Virus record (IMG/VR): IMGVR_UViG_3300008267_009052
Location: 1-40,198 of that record
Source: a virus
Direction: 5' to 3' (one strand)
Length of the DNA stretch: 40,198 nucleotides
Under the pieces are notes generated by a model, which did not search any database, had not been told where the DNA came from, and saw nothing but the letters and a program-made list of their open reading frames with translations. Of this stretch, positions 34,105 through 40,198 are shown piece after piece (within the stretch, counting starts at the first letter, position 1; each line of letters starts with the position of its first letter). Position numbers and translations under genes: made by a program.

Positions 34105-34872
34105 CTATAAATATTCTGATTCATCGTTTATTATTGACCCCATCATACACTCGTAAAGTGACTTATACTTCTTCATAGATGATCTAATCTCTTTAGTTGA
34201 TAAGTTAGTCATTTCTCTAATGGATAATAATATGATATTTCTATTAAATTTGTTATTATCATTCCCGATGAAAATATTTTCATAATTGCTGAATATATCA
34301 TGTAATGCCAACCCTAATTTTCTTTCATTATCTGTGATTGTTTCATCTTTAATATGTTCATCCAATTCAGTTAATAATCTATTGATGATGAAGTTATAAT
34401 CCATACCGTCGTTATCAATACTATACGATAATGATTCATCATTTTCCAAATCGCTTGAAATATCCTCGTATGATATCTTCCTATTCATATCTTTTTGGTC
34501 TTTAATGATTTGACCCATTAAATAGTTTTTGCATATAGTACCAAAATATGAATATGCCTTCTTTTCTTTTGATGGTTTGAATTTATCAATTTTAGTCATC
34601 AAAAACGAATGAGTGTCTATATGAATTTCATAAAAATCCATATCTTTTCTGTATAATTTATATCGTCTAATAATTGACGATATCATCTTATCTAAGGGTT
34701 TACGTAAGAATTCGTTATAAATTCTATTCTTCTCTTCAAAAGAAGTGGCGGATAAGAAATCTATAACCGCCTTTTCTTCTCTTACATCAAAATAATTTGT
34801 TTGAGAAGGTTTCCTACCCTTCTTTTTAGACTCAATGTTCGTACCTTCATTTAATGTATTTTCGTTATTCAT
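34105..34872 (-). CDS. Late-transcription sigma factor (gp55-like)
   Basis: The 255-aa protein has a sigma-70 region 2-like core: KAYSYFGTICKNYLMGQIIK, then QKDMNRKISYEDISSDLEND, similar to the [20 protein letters not shown] part of T4 gp55. The preceding KMISSIIRRYKLYRKDMDFY fits region 2.1. The C-terminal helices (LLSIREMTNLSTKEIRSSMK) resemble a region 4-like helix-turn-helix. It should direct host RNA polymerase to late phage promoters, perhaps the TATTTATA boxes here. It overlaps the upstream glycosyltransferase by 1 nt (TAATG), so translation is coupled. Confidence 0.82.
   Translation of the reverse strand: MNNENTLNEGTNIESKKKGRKPSQTNYFDVREEKAVIDFLSATSFEEKNRIYNEFLRKPLDKMISSIIRRYKLYRKDMDFYEIHIDTHSFLMTKIDKFKPSKEKKAYSYFGTICKNYLMGQIIKDQKDMNRKISYEDISSDLENDESLSYSIDNDGMDYNFIINRLLTELDEHIKDETITDNERKLGLALHDIFSNYENIFIGNDNNKFNRNIILLSIREMTNLSTKEIRSSMKKYKSLYECMMGSIINDESEYL
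34106..34113 (-). promoter_or_regulatory. TATTTATA box at the end of the sigma gene
   Basis: AATATTTATAGG on the minus strand overlaps the sigma stop codon and ends 4 nt before the next ATG (34101), like the one at 7204-7210. It may start a separate transcript for the tail genes. Confidence 0.4.
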
Positions 34873-35684
34873 TAAATTTCTTGTGGTTCAAAATTTATGT
34901 GTCGGTCTTGAATGTGGAAGAACTCTTTTTTAGCTTGTTCCAACCAAAACTTAACTTCATTTTCCGTCATTTTATCTTCACCATTCTTATAGTTCCAGAA
35001 AATTGACCCTTCTCTAAGATTAATATGTTTGTAACCTATTTTTGGAATTGACATAATTGTCGTTGACTTATGTGTTAATCTTAAAAATAATTCATGACCG
35101 AAAATTAATTTTAACGATGGTTTGAACCCACCAACATTTAAGAATGATTCTTTTTTAATCACCATTCCTGATGTTTGGAAATTTTGATAATCCAATAATG
35201 TTTCGTGATCTAAATAACCAATCTCTTGAGTGAAGTTAGCCGCGAATGTTGCTTCATTTGTAAAACCGGCAAATACACCCTTATTATCAACATCAACAAC
35301 AATTGGTAAAAACGCATCAACATTTGGATAAGCCTTAGAATATTTGTCAACATTCTTGAACCAAATTGTCGCATATTCATCGTCAAATTCATAAAAACTA
35401 ACCCACGTTGAAGTGGAATTCTCAACACCATGATTAACTTGTTTAGCATAATTCGGTTCATCCGTCCATGTTAATCTTTTAACATTTAAGTCACCAAAAT
35501 CAAACCCGTTTAAGTACTCAATCAAATAATCTTCATCCGTATGAACAATAATTAATTCGTTAATACCCATTTTTTGAGTTTTTAATGATTCAATACTTTT
35601 AGTAAAAAAATCCGTGAAGTTATTTGATCTTCCAGATTTAATCGGCAAAATAACCGATACATCAAAATTTGTTTTATTTTCCAT
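34872..35684 (-). CDS. Family 2-like (GT-A) glycosyltransferase, 270 aa
   Basis: The protein starts with the GT-A nucleotide-binding strand VSVILPIKSGRSNNF and has SIESLKTQKMGINELIIVHT. The DxD-like metal site is FDDEYA (DDE at 101-103). The acceptor region contains MVIKKESFLNVGGFKPSLKL, followed by FGHELFLRL in the position of the usual ED motif. It should transfer a sugar from an NDP donor to protein, DNA or glycan. Its ATG overlaps the stop of the GT-B gene (TAATG). Target could be phage DNA, virion protein or host envelope. Confidence 0.85.
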   Translation of the reverse strand: MENKTNFDVSVILPIKSGRSNNFTDFFTKSIESLKTQKMGINELIIVHTDEDYLIEYLNGFDFGDLNVKRLTWTDEPNYAKQVNHGVENSTSTWVSFYEFDDEYATIWFKNVDKYSKAYPNVDAFLPIVVDVDNKGVFAGFTNEATFAANFTQEIGYLDHETLLDYQNFQTSGMVIKKESFLNVGGFKPSLKLIFGHELFLRLTHKSTTIMSIPKIGYKHINLREGSIFWNYKNGEDKMTENEVKFWLEQAKKEFFHIQDRHINFEPQEI

Positions 35685-36748
35685 TATTCTTCAATTGTTT
35701 GTAGTTTAGATGCTTGCAATTCAAAAGACTCCAATCTTGTGTTAAGGTAACCTTCGAAGATTGTTGTGATCGAATTTTCAAAATTTTCTTTTGTCTGTAG
35801 TTTAGAAGATGTGATATCCATCTCAGTATAAATTTCCTCCTTGATTGAATCTTCCAACCAATTCTGAATGAAGTCGGCAATCAAATCCAAAATATCCAAT
35901 TTATTGTTAACCCAGAATCCGTTATTTTCATTCATCCATTCAGGTAACATATTCGGAGTTAATCCAATAACAGGTACACCTGACTTAATAGATTCTAATG
36001 GGAACGTACCGTATGAACTCGTTTCATCAATCCACACCGATACACAACATTCATTTAATGATTTCGCAAATTCAGATTCGGTTACCCCTCGCATATCTTT
36101 GAAGGTAATCCATCTATATTGGGGAAATTTAACATAAAATTGTTTAATGATATTAATTGAGTCTCTATGTTCTCTTGAATGAATTGCGATAAACGGTTTT
36201 TGTGGTTTCTCGTTTTTTGTAAATTCATCTGAAATTAACGGTTCAATAACGTCGAACGATACGTGTCTAAAAACATTTGACAAATATTCTTTTTGTTTCT
36301 CAGACGTTGTAATACATTTTAAGAATCCAAACTGAGTCCAAGTCTGACCTGGGTTTAATGTTTCAAATACGTGATCGTACGCTTGACTTAAAACGATTTT
36401 ACCACAAGGTAGTTTGGCTATTTGTTCCATAATGAATGAATAAATTTCAGGTAACACAACGAAATCTTCTGGTCCAATTTCCAATGTTTGACTTTCAACA
36501 GATTGGTGGGGTAACTTAGTCATATACTCTTCACCCAACCATGAAGCAACACCATGATAATCATTCTTTTCAGTTAAGATGATTGGATTAAAACCACCAT
36601 TTAACAACGCCATACCCATTCTATAAATGTAAGCCACCGATGCTTTGGCGTTACCTTTTGTGTCTTGAGCAAATAAATAAATTTTAGAAGTTTTGTTCTT
36701 TAAGTTATCAATCGCTCGTTCTAGTTTTGTGATTTGTTCTTGATTCAT
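35684..36748 (-). CDS. GT-B-type glycosyltransferase, 354 aa
   Basis: The fold fits a GT-B enzyme: an N-terminal Rossmann half (KIYLFAQDTKGNAKASVAYI) and a C-terminal half with FIAIHSREHRDSINIIKQFY. The donor-site region is ETSSYGTFPLESIKSGVPVIG, corresponding to the EgfGlpplEAmAcGtPVi pattern of GT4-like enzymes. It is followed by LTPNMLPEWM and a C-terminal coiled coil. The donor and acceptor are unknown. It is co-translated with the GT-A gene, so the two probably build one glycan. Confidence 0.8.
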   Translation of the reverse strand: MNQEQITKLERAIDNLKNKTSKIYLFAQDTKGNAKASVAYIYRMGMALLNGGFNPIILTEKNDYHGVASWLGEEYMTKLPHQSVESQTLEIGPEDFVVLPEIYSFIMEQIAKLPCGKIVLSQAYDHVFETLNPGQTWTQFGFLKCITTSEKQKEYLSNVFRHVSFDVIEPLISDEFTKNEKPQKPFIAIHSREHRDSINIIKQFYVKFPQYRWITFKDMRGVTESEFAKSLNECCVSVWIDETSSYGTFPLESIKSGVPVIGLTPNMLPEWMNENNGFWVNNKLDILDLIADFIQNWLEDSIKEEIYTEMDITSSKLQTKENFENSITTIFEGYLNTRLESFELQASKLQTIEE

Positions 36749-36752
36749 AAAT

Positions 36753-37037
36753 TTAGTATTTAGTGATTATTTTTTTATTTAATAAAGTGTTAAATGCTAA
36801 CTTAAATGGGATGGATATTTCATTACTTTTAGCACCCATCATCTCGTCAATTTCACCACTTTCGGTCATTATAACCTCAATCATGGTTTTAATGATTTCA
36901 TATTTAACAACACTAATATGTTGCATCTGAGGTTCATCATCCTCAACATCTTCATCTGAAGGATCTTTTGGGATGTTAACACACTCCTCAATTTTGTCTA
37001 AGTCAAGGAAATACTCCTCTCCAAAAATTTTTAACAT
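36753..37037 (-). CDS. Hypothetical protein, 94 aa
   Basis: The protein is acidic and mostly helical, with EDVEDDEPQMQHISVVKYEI and a C-terminal AFNTLLNKKIITKY. It overlaps the HAD-like gene by 7 nt and lies 4 nt before the GT-B gene, so it belongs to the operon. I see no motif. Confidence 0.65.
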   Translation of the reverse strand: MLKIFGEEYFLDLDKIEECVNIPKDPSDEDVEDDEPQMQHISVVKYEIIKTMIEVIMTESGEIDEMMGAKSNEISIPFKLAFNTLLNKKIITKY

Positions 37038-37648
37038 AATTCTAAGGTTTTTAGTTTATCATTTAACTCTTTTATGGTTTTTATTGTTTCATCAACATTA
37101 ACGTGTTGATTGTATTGAGTTTCATATTTAATCACTCTTTTATCCGACGGATGATTTGTTAAGTGATTTGGATTTGACGTTATTAATACGTCCAATTCGT
37201 CCCACATTGATTCCAATGTTACCTGACTATAAAATTTAACCTTCTCGGTTAAACATCCAAATTTGGACAAGAAGAATAATGTAGCTGGTTTTGATTTTCC
37301 GATTTCGTCCGATACAACAAGAAAATCAATATTTTCTCTTAGATTAAGGTATAGGTCGTTAAAATCGTTGAATGTTGAATATTCGGCGGATTGTGCATGT
37401 CCAAATATTTCCATGGGAAATTCTTCATATAGGAATGAAAATAATTCTTCCTCGTTTTTGAATAAAAAATGGTTTGATAAATTTGGGGTGTCGATGGGTT
37501 TAATAATCTTATATTCGAAAATTTCATCATCTTCAATACCATCAGTCTTATCAATCATAAACTTTTGGTAGGTCATTTCGACTTTACCAACGGTGTCTCT
37601 TAACACACCATTAACATCAATTCCTACACGTAAATTTGGCTTTTCCAT
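37031..37648 (-). CDS. HAD-like phosphatase-related protein, 205 aa
   Basis: Motif I reads GIDVNGVLRDT (Asp11, Asn13), close to the HAD signature DxDGTLxDT but with Asn at the second acid. Motif II may be FLVVSDE, motif III GKSKPATLFFL (Lys), and motif IV DELDVLITSNP. The nucleophile is kept, but loss of the general acid Asp13 could weaken phosphatase activity, so it may bind or hydrolyse slowly. Relatives include 5'-nucleotidase-like phage proteins. It opens the long minus-strand operon. The promoter is not clear: an AATATATTTATT-like stretch at 37655-37666 lies on the wrong strand. Confidence 0.75.
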   Translation of the reverse strand: MEKPNLRVGIDVNGVLRDTVGKVEMTYQKFMIDKTDGIEDDEIFEYKIIKPIDTPNLSNHFLFKNEEELFSFLYEEFPMEIFGHAQSAEYSTFNDFNDLYLNLRENIDFLVVSDEIGKSKPATLFFLSKFGCLTEKVKFYSQVTLESMWDELDVLITSNPNHLTNHPSDKRVIKYETQYNQHVNVDETIKTIKELNDKLKTLELC

Positions 37649-37700
37649 ATAGCCAATATATTTATTATATTCAAGTTGTAAATAGTTTAAGTTTTAGGAA

Positions 37701-37714
37701 ATAAAAAACCCCAC
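37701..37714 (+). repeat. Left copy of a 14-nt direct repeat (partial terminator arm)
   Basis: ATAAAAAACCCCAC is repeated exactly at 39206-39219, where it forms the left arm of a working terminator. Here no right arm follows. The pair brackets the endonuclease gene at 37794. Confidence 0.6.
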
Positions 37715-37771
37715 CTATAAAAAAATAATTAAAAAAAAATCAAAAATTTTGAACTTCATCTAATAACGTGA

Positions 37772-37779
37772 TATTTATA
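37772..37779 (+). promoter_or_regulatory. TATTTATA box before endonuclease
   Basis: GTGATATTTATA lies 14 nt before the ATG at 37794. The mobile gene carries the same promoter type as structural genes. Confidence 0.45.
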
Positions 37780-37793
37780 TTAAAAAGAAGTTA

Positions 37794-39206
37794 ATGAAAA
37801 ACGAATGGCGACAAGATGATATTGATTATTTAATTGAACATTATCCAAACACATCTAATAAAGAGTTGGCGGAAAAACTGGGAATTACTCTTGGGAGACT
37901 GCGGAATAAAACTAGGGGTCTTAACTTAAAGAAATCTAAAGAACATATTGAAAATTATAATAAAAGTCGAAGATTGACCATGGATGGTGAAATTGATTAC
38001 GATTACATTAAAAATATTGCGTTAAAATATACAAACAGGGGTGAATTCATTAACAATGATGGTAAATATTATCGATTGGCTAAAAAGAATGGTATTTTAG
38101 ATGATATATGTTCACATATGTTAGTTAAATCGTATAGTACCCCACAATTAATACTGAAACAAATAACCGAACGATTATTCAAAGAAGAATGTTTATATAA
38201 TAACAGAACTCTTATAAAGCCATACGAATTAGATTTGTATTTTGAAAATTTAGGTTTGGCATTTGAGTATGATGGAGCTCGTTGGCATTTAGAAGATGAT
38301 GTTAATAAAACTGAATTATGTAAACAACATGGTGTTGAGTTAATCACAATTGTTGAGACTTCAAGGGATTATGAAGAAGATGTTAAACAACAATTAATTG
38401 ATAACTTGAAGTTAATTAATAAAACAACAAAAAAGAAAATTAAAAAATCCGATATAAAAAACTTTGTTGTTAATCGTGAAAAATTATTACCGAGTATTGA
38501 CTATATTCGTGAAATTTGTCAATCATATGATGATTATACTAAATTTAAGATTGAACAAAAGTATATAAATAGATTATTAATTGATCGTAAACTTATTGTT
38601 GAGTTTACTAGTCACATGAAAATAAATAGAGTTAGATATGATCTTTTGGATATTGAAGATATTATTAATAAATATGATACATATTTCGACCTAGCAAAAA
38701 ATGAACCAAATTTGGTTCAATACCTAAGACGACGTAATAAACAATACTTATACGAACATTTACCAAAAAACAGGTCTTTTTGGTCGAATGAAGAAATTGT
38801 CGCCGAAATAGGTAAATACGAATATCTGGGCGATTTTAGAAAAGATAATAATAATTGTTATTCAGCTGCGATTAATAAAGGTTTATATAAAGAATTGAGT
38901 GTATTAAAGAAAAAAAGAAATACATATACGATTGATGAACTCAAAGAAATTATATCCAAATATAATAAATTTAAAGATTTTACGGATAATGAACCGGCCA
39001 TTTATTCATATTGTACTCGTCATGATTTACATCATCTTTTTGAACATCTACCTAAACGAAGATGGTGGTCACTTGAAGAATTGGAGGAATTGGTGGGTCA
39101 ATATAAAACATTAAAGGAATTTGCATCAGAACAACAAAATGCGTATACGGTAATTCGTAGACGATATAAACATCTTATAGATAAATTAATAAAATATTCA
39201 CATTAA
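37794..39206 (+). CDS. EDxHD-type endonuclease with repeated DNA-binding-like modules, 470 aa
   Basis: The N-terminal 45 residues are a SANT/HTH-like unit (WRQDDIDYLIEHYPNTSNKE). The nuclease core is at residues 140-200: PYELDLYFENLGLAFEYDGA then RWH, the EDxHD pattern, followed by a CKQHGVELITI strand. Around it are six copies of a module of about 38 residues (near 70, 236, 287, 332, 381 and 428), each with a helix, a Y-x3-x-F step and an N-x3-Y-x-x helix, ending in an L-x-x-L or EHLPK turn. Such modules probably read DNA. It resembles free-standing homing endonucleases and lies between convergent units. Confidence 0.8.
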   Translation: MKNEWRQDDIDYLIEHYPNTSNKELAEKLGITLGRLRNKTRGLNLKKSKEHIENYNKSRRLTMDGEIDYDYIKNIALKYTNRGEFINNDGKYYRLAKKNGILDDICSHMLVKSYSTPQLILKQITERLFKEECLYNNRTLIKPYELDLYFENLGLAFEYDGARWHLEDDVNKTELCKQHGVELITIVETSRDYEEDVKQQLIDNLKLINKTTKKKIKKSDIKNFVVNREKLLPSIDYIREICQSYDDYTKFKIEQKYINRLLIDRKLIVEFTSHMKINRVRYDLLDIEDIINKYDTYFDLAKNEPNLVQYLRRRNKQYLYEHLPKNRSFWSNEEIVAEIGKYEYLGDFRKDNNNCYSAAINKGLYKELSVLKKKRNTYTIDELKEIISKYNKFKDFTDNEPAIYSYCTRHDLHHLFEHLPKRRWWSLEELEELVGQYKTLKEFASEQQNAYTVIRRRYKHLIDKLIKYSH

Positions 39207-39219
39207 TAAAAAACCCCAC
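39206..39219 (+). repeat. Right copy of 14-nt direct repeat
   Basis: This is an exact copy of 37701-37714. Here it is part of a complete terminator. Confidence 0.6.
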
Positions 39220-39240
39220 TCTATTAAGGATGGGGTTATT
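39207..39240. terminator. Bidirectional terminator between endonuclease and phoH
   Basis: AACCCCA pairs with TGGGGTT over a loop containing CTCTATTAAGGA. The minus strand has a long T-run, serving PhoH; the plus strand has a weaker one. Confidence 0.8.
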
Positions 39241-39244
39241 AAAA

Positions 39245-39994
39245 TTAATATTCCGTTTCGTATCGTTTAATGATTTCAGTTATTATTGGATTCCTAACAA
39301 TATCTTCAGGACTAAACTTAAATATTCCAACCTCCTTCATGTTATCCATACGTTGGATTGCATCATATAGACCGGACTTTTCTTTTTGTTTGAATTTATC
39401 CGATTGTTCAATATCACCAGATACGAAGAATTTACTATTAAAACCAATTCTCGTTAATAGTGTTTTCATTTCGGCCGGTGACGAGTTTTGACTTTCTTCA
39501 AAAACTAAAATCGCATTATCCACGGAAATTCCTCTAATAAAGGATAACGACATGATTTCAATCACCCCCAATTCCTCAAGTCTGTGGGTCATTTCTTTTC
39601 CAATTAATTTTTGTAACAAATAAAATGAAGCGTAGACATAAGGATCCATCTTCTCCCTAACATTTCCCGGCAATGCTCCCAGTTTCGCGTCACTACTCTC
39701 AACTGCAGGTCTTACGATTATAATTTTATCGTATGGTGTGTCGGGGTTTAATAACAAATCCAACGCAGCTTTTAACGATACGTGTGATTTTCCCGTCCCA
39801 GCTGGGCCAGAACATATTGTGATTTGGTTATGCTTTAATATTTCAAAATATTTGCGTTGATTTTCCGTTAAGAACTTTTCTTTAGGTCGTTTAATTTGTA
39901 AACGATTAATAATATCTTTTCGGTTTACTTCTCTTTCAATCTTATCCTCACTACCACTCGTGGTTTTTGTGGATGGTTTACGTCCTCTTGACAT
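39245..39994 (-). CDS. PhoH-like ATPase, 249 aa
   Basis: The Walker A motif is SGPAGTGKSHVSLKAALDLL (residues 62-81), Walker B-like is AILVFEESQN, and the family segment is IIVRPAVESSDAKLGALPGN. FVSGDIEQSDKFKQKEKSGL and a C-terminal arginine in DIVRNPIITEII complete the PhoH-type P-loop domain. The N-terminal 40 residues are a basic extension. PhoH-like genes are common in aquatic phages; the biochemical role is unsettled, with RNA helicase or nuclease-linked activity proposed for relatives. A perfect 11-bp inverted repeat lies in its upstream region. Confidence 0.9.
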   Translation of the reverse strand: MSRGRKPSTKTTSGSEDKIEREVNRKDIINRLQIKRPKEKFLTENQRKYFEILKHNQITICSGPAGTGKSHVSLKAALDLLLNPDTPYDKIIIVRPAVESSDAKLGALPGNVREKMDPYVYASFYLLQKLIGKEMTHRLEELGVIEIMSLSFIRGISVDNAILVFEESQNSSPAEMKTLLTRIGFNSKFFVSGDIEQSDKFKQKEKSGLYDAIQRMDNMKEVGIFKFSPEDIVRNPIITEIIKRYETEY

Positions 39995-40009
39995 ATAAAT
40001 GATTTTAAG

Positions 40010-40039
40010 TTTATCGGTAGATATCTACCTACCGATAAA
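40010..40039. promoter_or_regulatory. Perfect inverted repeat upstream of phoH
   Basis: TTTATCGGTAG and CTACCGATAAA form 11-bp perfect arms around ATATCTAC, and GTAGATATCTAC inside is itself palindromic. No T-run follows on either strand, so a terminator is unlikely. It overlaps the TATTTATC box at 40034-40041 and could be an operator or an mRNA leader hairpin. Confidence 0.55.
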
Positions 40040-40041
40040 TA
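40034..40041 (-). promoter_or_regulatory. TATTTATC box before phoH
   Basis: ATATTTATC on the minus strand lies 39 nt before the phoH ATG at 39994 and overlaps the right arm of the inverted repeat. Confidence 0.35.
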
Positions 40042-40050
40042 TAATCAATT

Positions 40051-40198
40051 TTAGTTTAAGATTGTTATTTGATGCTTGATTTTGTCAAAGTTCCCATTAA
40101 CGAACGGAACTAATGTATTAACATAATCTTTTCTTAATTTGTTAATCTTTTCTTCATCATCATTCCTTGTTTGAGACTCAAGGTGATAAGCGACCAAC
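40051..40198 (-). CDS. C-terminal end of an unidentified gene (cut by window edge)
   Basis: An open frame enters from the right edge and ends at TAA (40053-40051). The visible 48 residues are charged and helical, with SQTRNDDEEKINKLRKDYVN and PFVNGNFDKIKHQITILN at the end. There is too little to name it. It is in the same direction as phoH, with 56 nt between the stop and the phoH start. Confidence 0.6.
   Translation of the reverse strand, partial: LVAYHLESQTRNDDEEKINKLRKDYVNTLVPFVNGNFDKIKHQITILN

Noticed and set aside
37655-37666. TATTTATT upstream of the HAD-like gene as its promoter
   Set aside because: The motif is on the plus strand, while the gene is on the minus strand; no plus-strand gene starts within 120 nt.

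Overview
The window is AT-rich, almost fully coding phage DNA. Its core virion genes resemble those of T4-like contractile-tailed phages: large terminase (gp17-like), portal (gp20-like), prohead serine protease (gp21-like), scaffold (gp22-like), major capsid protein (gp23-like), an OB-fold baseplate protein (gp5-like) and a late sigma factor (gp55-like). The likely host is a member of the Bacteroidota. The tmRNA gene has a TTTG-N19-TATATTTG promoter of the type used by the Bacteroidota primary sigma factor, and ribosome-binding sites are weak and A-rich. The protein sequences suggest uncultured aquatic Bacteroidota phages, which is an inference. No tRNA, CRISPR array or integrase was seen.

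Layout. (1) 1-7.2 kb is a protein-quality-control block: a tmRNA (minus strand), an unknown protein, an M20/M28-type metallopeptidase, a ClpA/ClpC-type unfoldase in pieces (minus), a small heat-shock protein and a KTSC protein. The Clp gene is cut inside its first Walker A motif by a split intein, and a homing endonuclease gene lies between the two intein halves. It also shows three further lesions. (2) 7.2-23.5 kb is the head module on the plus strand: a nucleotidyltransferase-like protein, several unknown probable virion proteins, terminase, portal carrying an HNH intein, paralogous small proteins, a minus-strand ribosomal protein bS21, protease, scaffold and major capsid protein. (3) 23.5-28 kb holds a free-standing zinc-finger/EDxHD endonuclease next to the capsid gene, then small probable virion proteins including one with a peptidoglycan-binding domain. 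(4) 28-37.7 kb is one long minus-strand operon with tail/baseplate proteins, the gp55-like sigma factor, two glycosyltransferases and a HAD-like protein. (5) 37.7-40.2 kb has another endonuclease built from repeated modules, PhoH, and the end of one more gene.

How the genes fit together. A TATTTATA-type box lies 5-50 nt before many start codons on both strands. It is a candidate phage promoter, possibly read by the sigma factor encoded here. The capsid protein has a clear (I/L)xE cleavage site, and several small proteins begin with short helices ending in a similar site, so they may be packaged and trimmed by the prohead protease. The tmRNA, bS21, Clp, Hsp20 and peptidase genes suggest that the phage modifies host translation and proteolysis. 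Four homing-type endonucleases, two of them within or between inteins, show heavy mobile-gene pressure on conserved genes.
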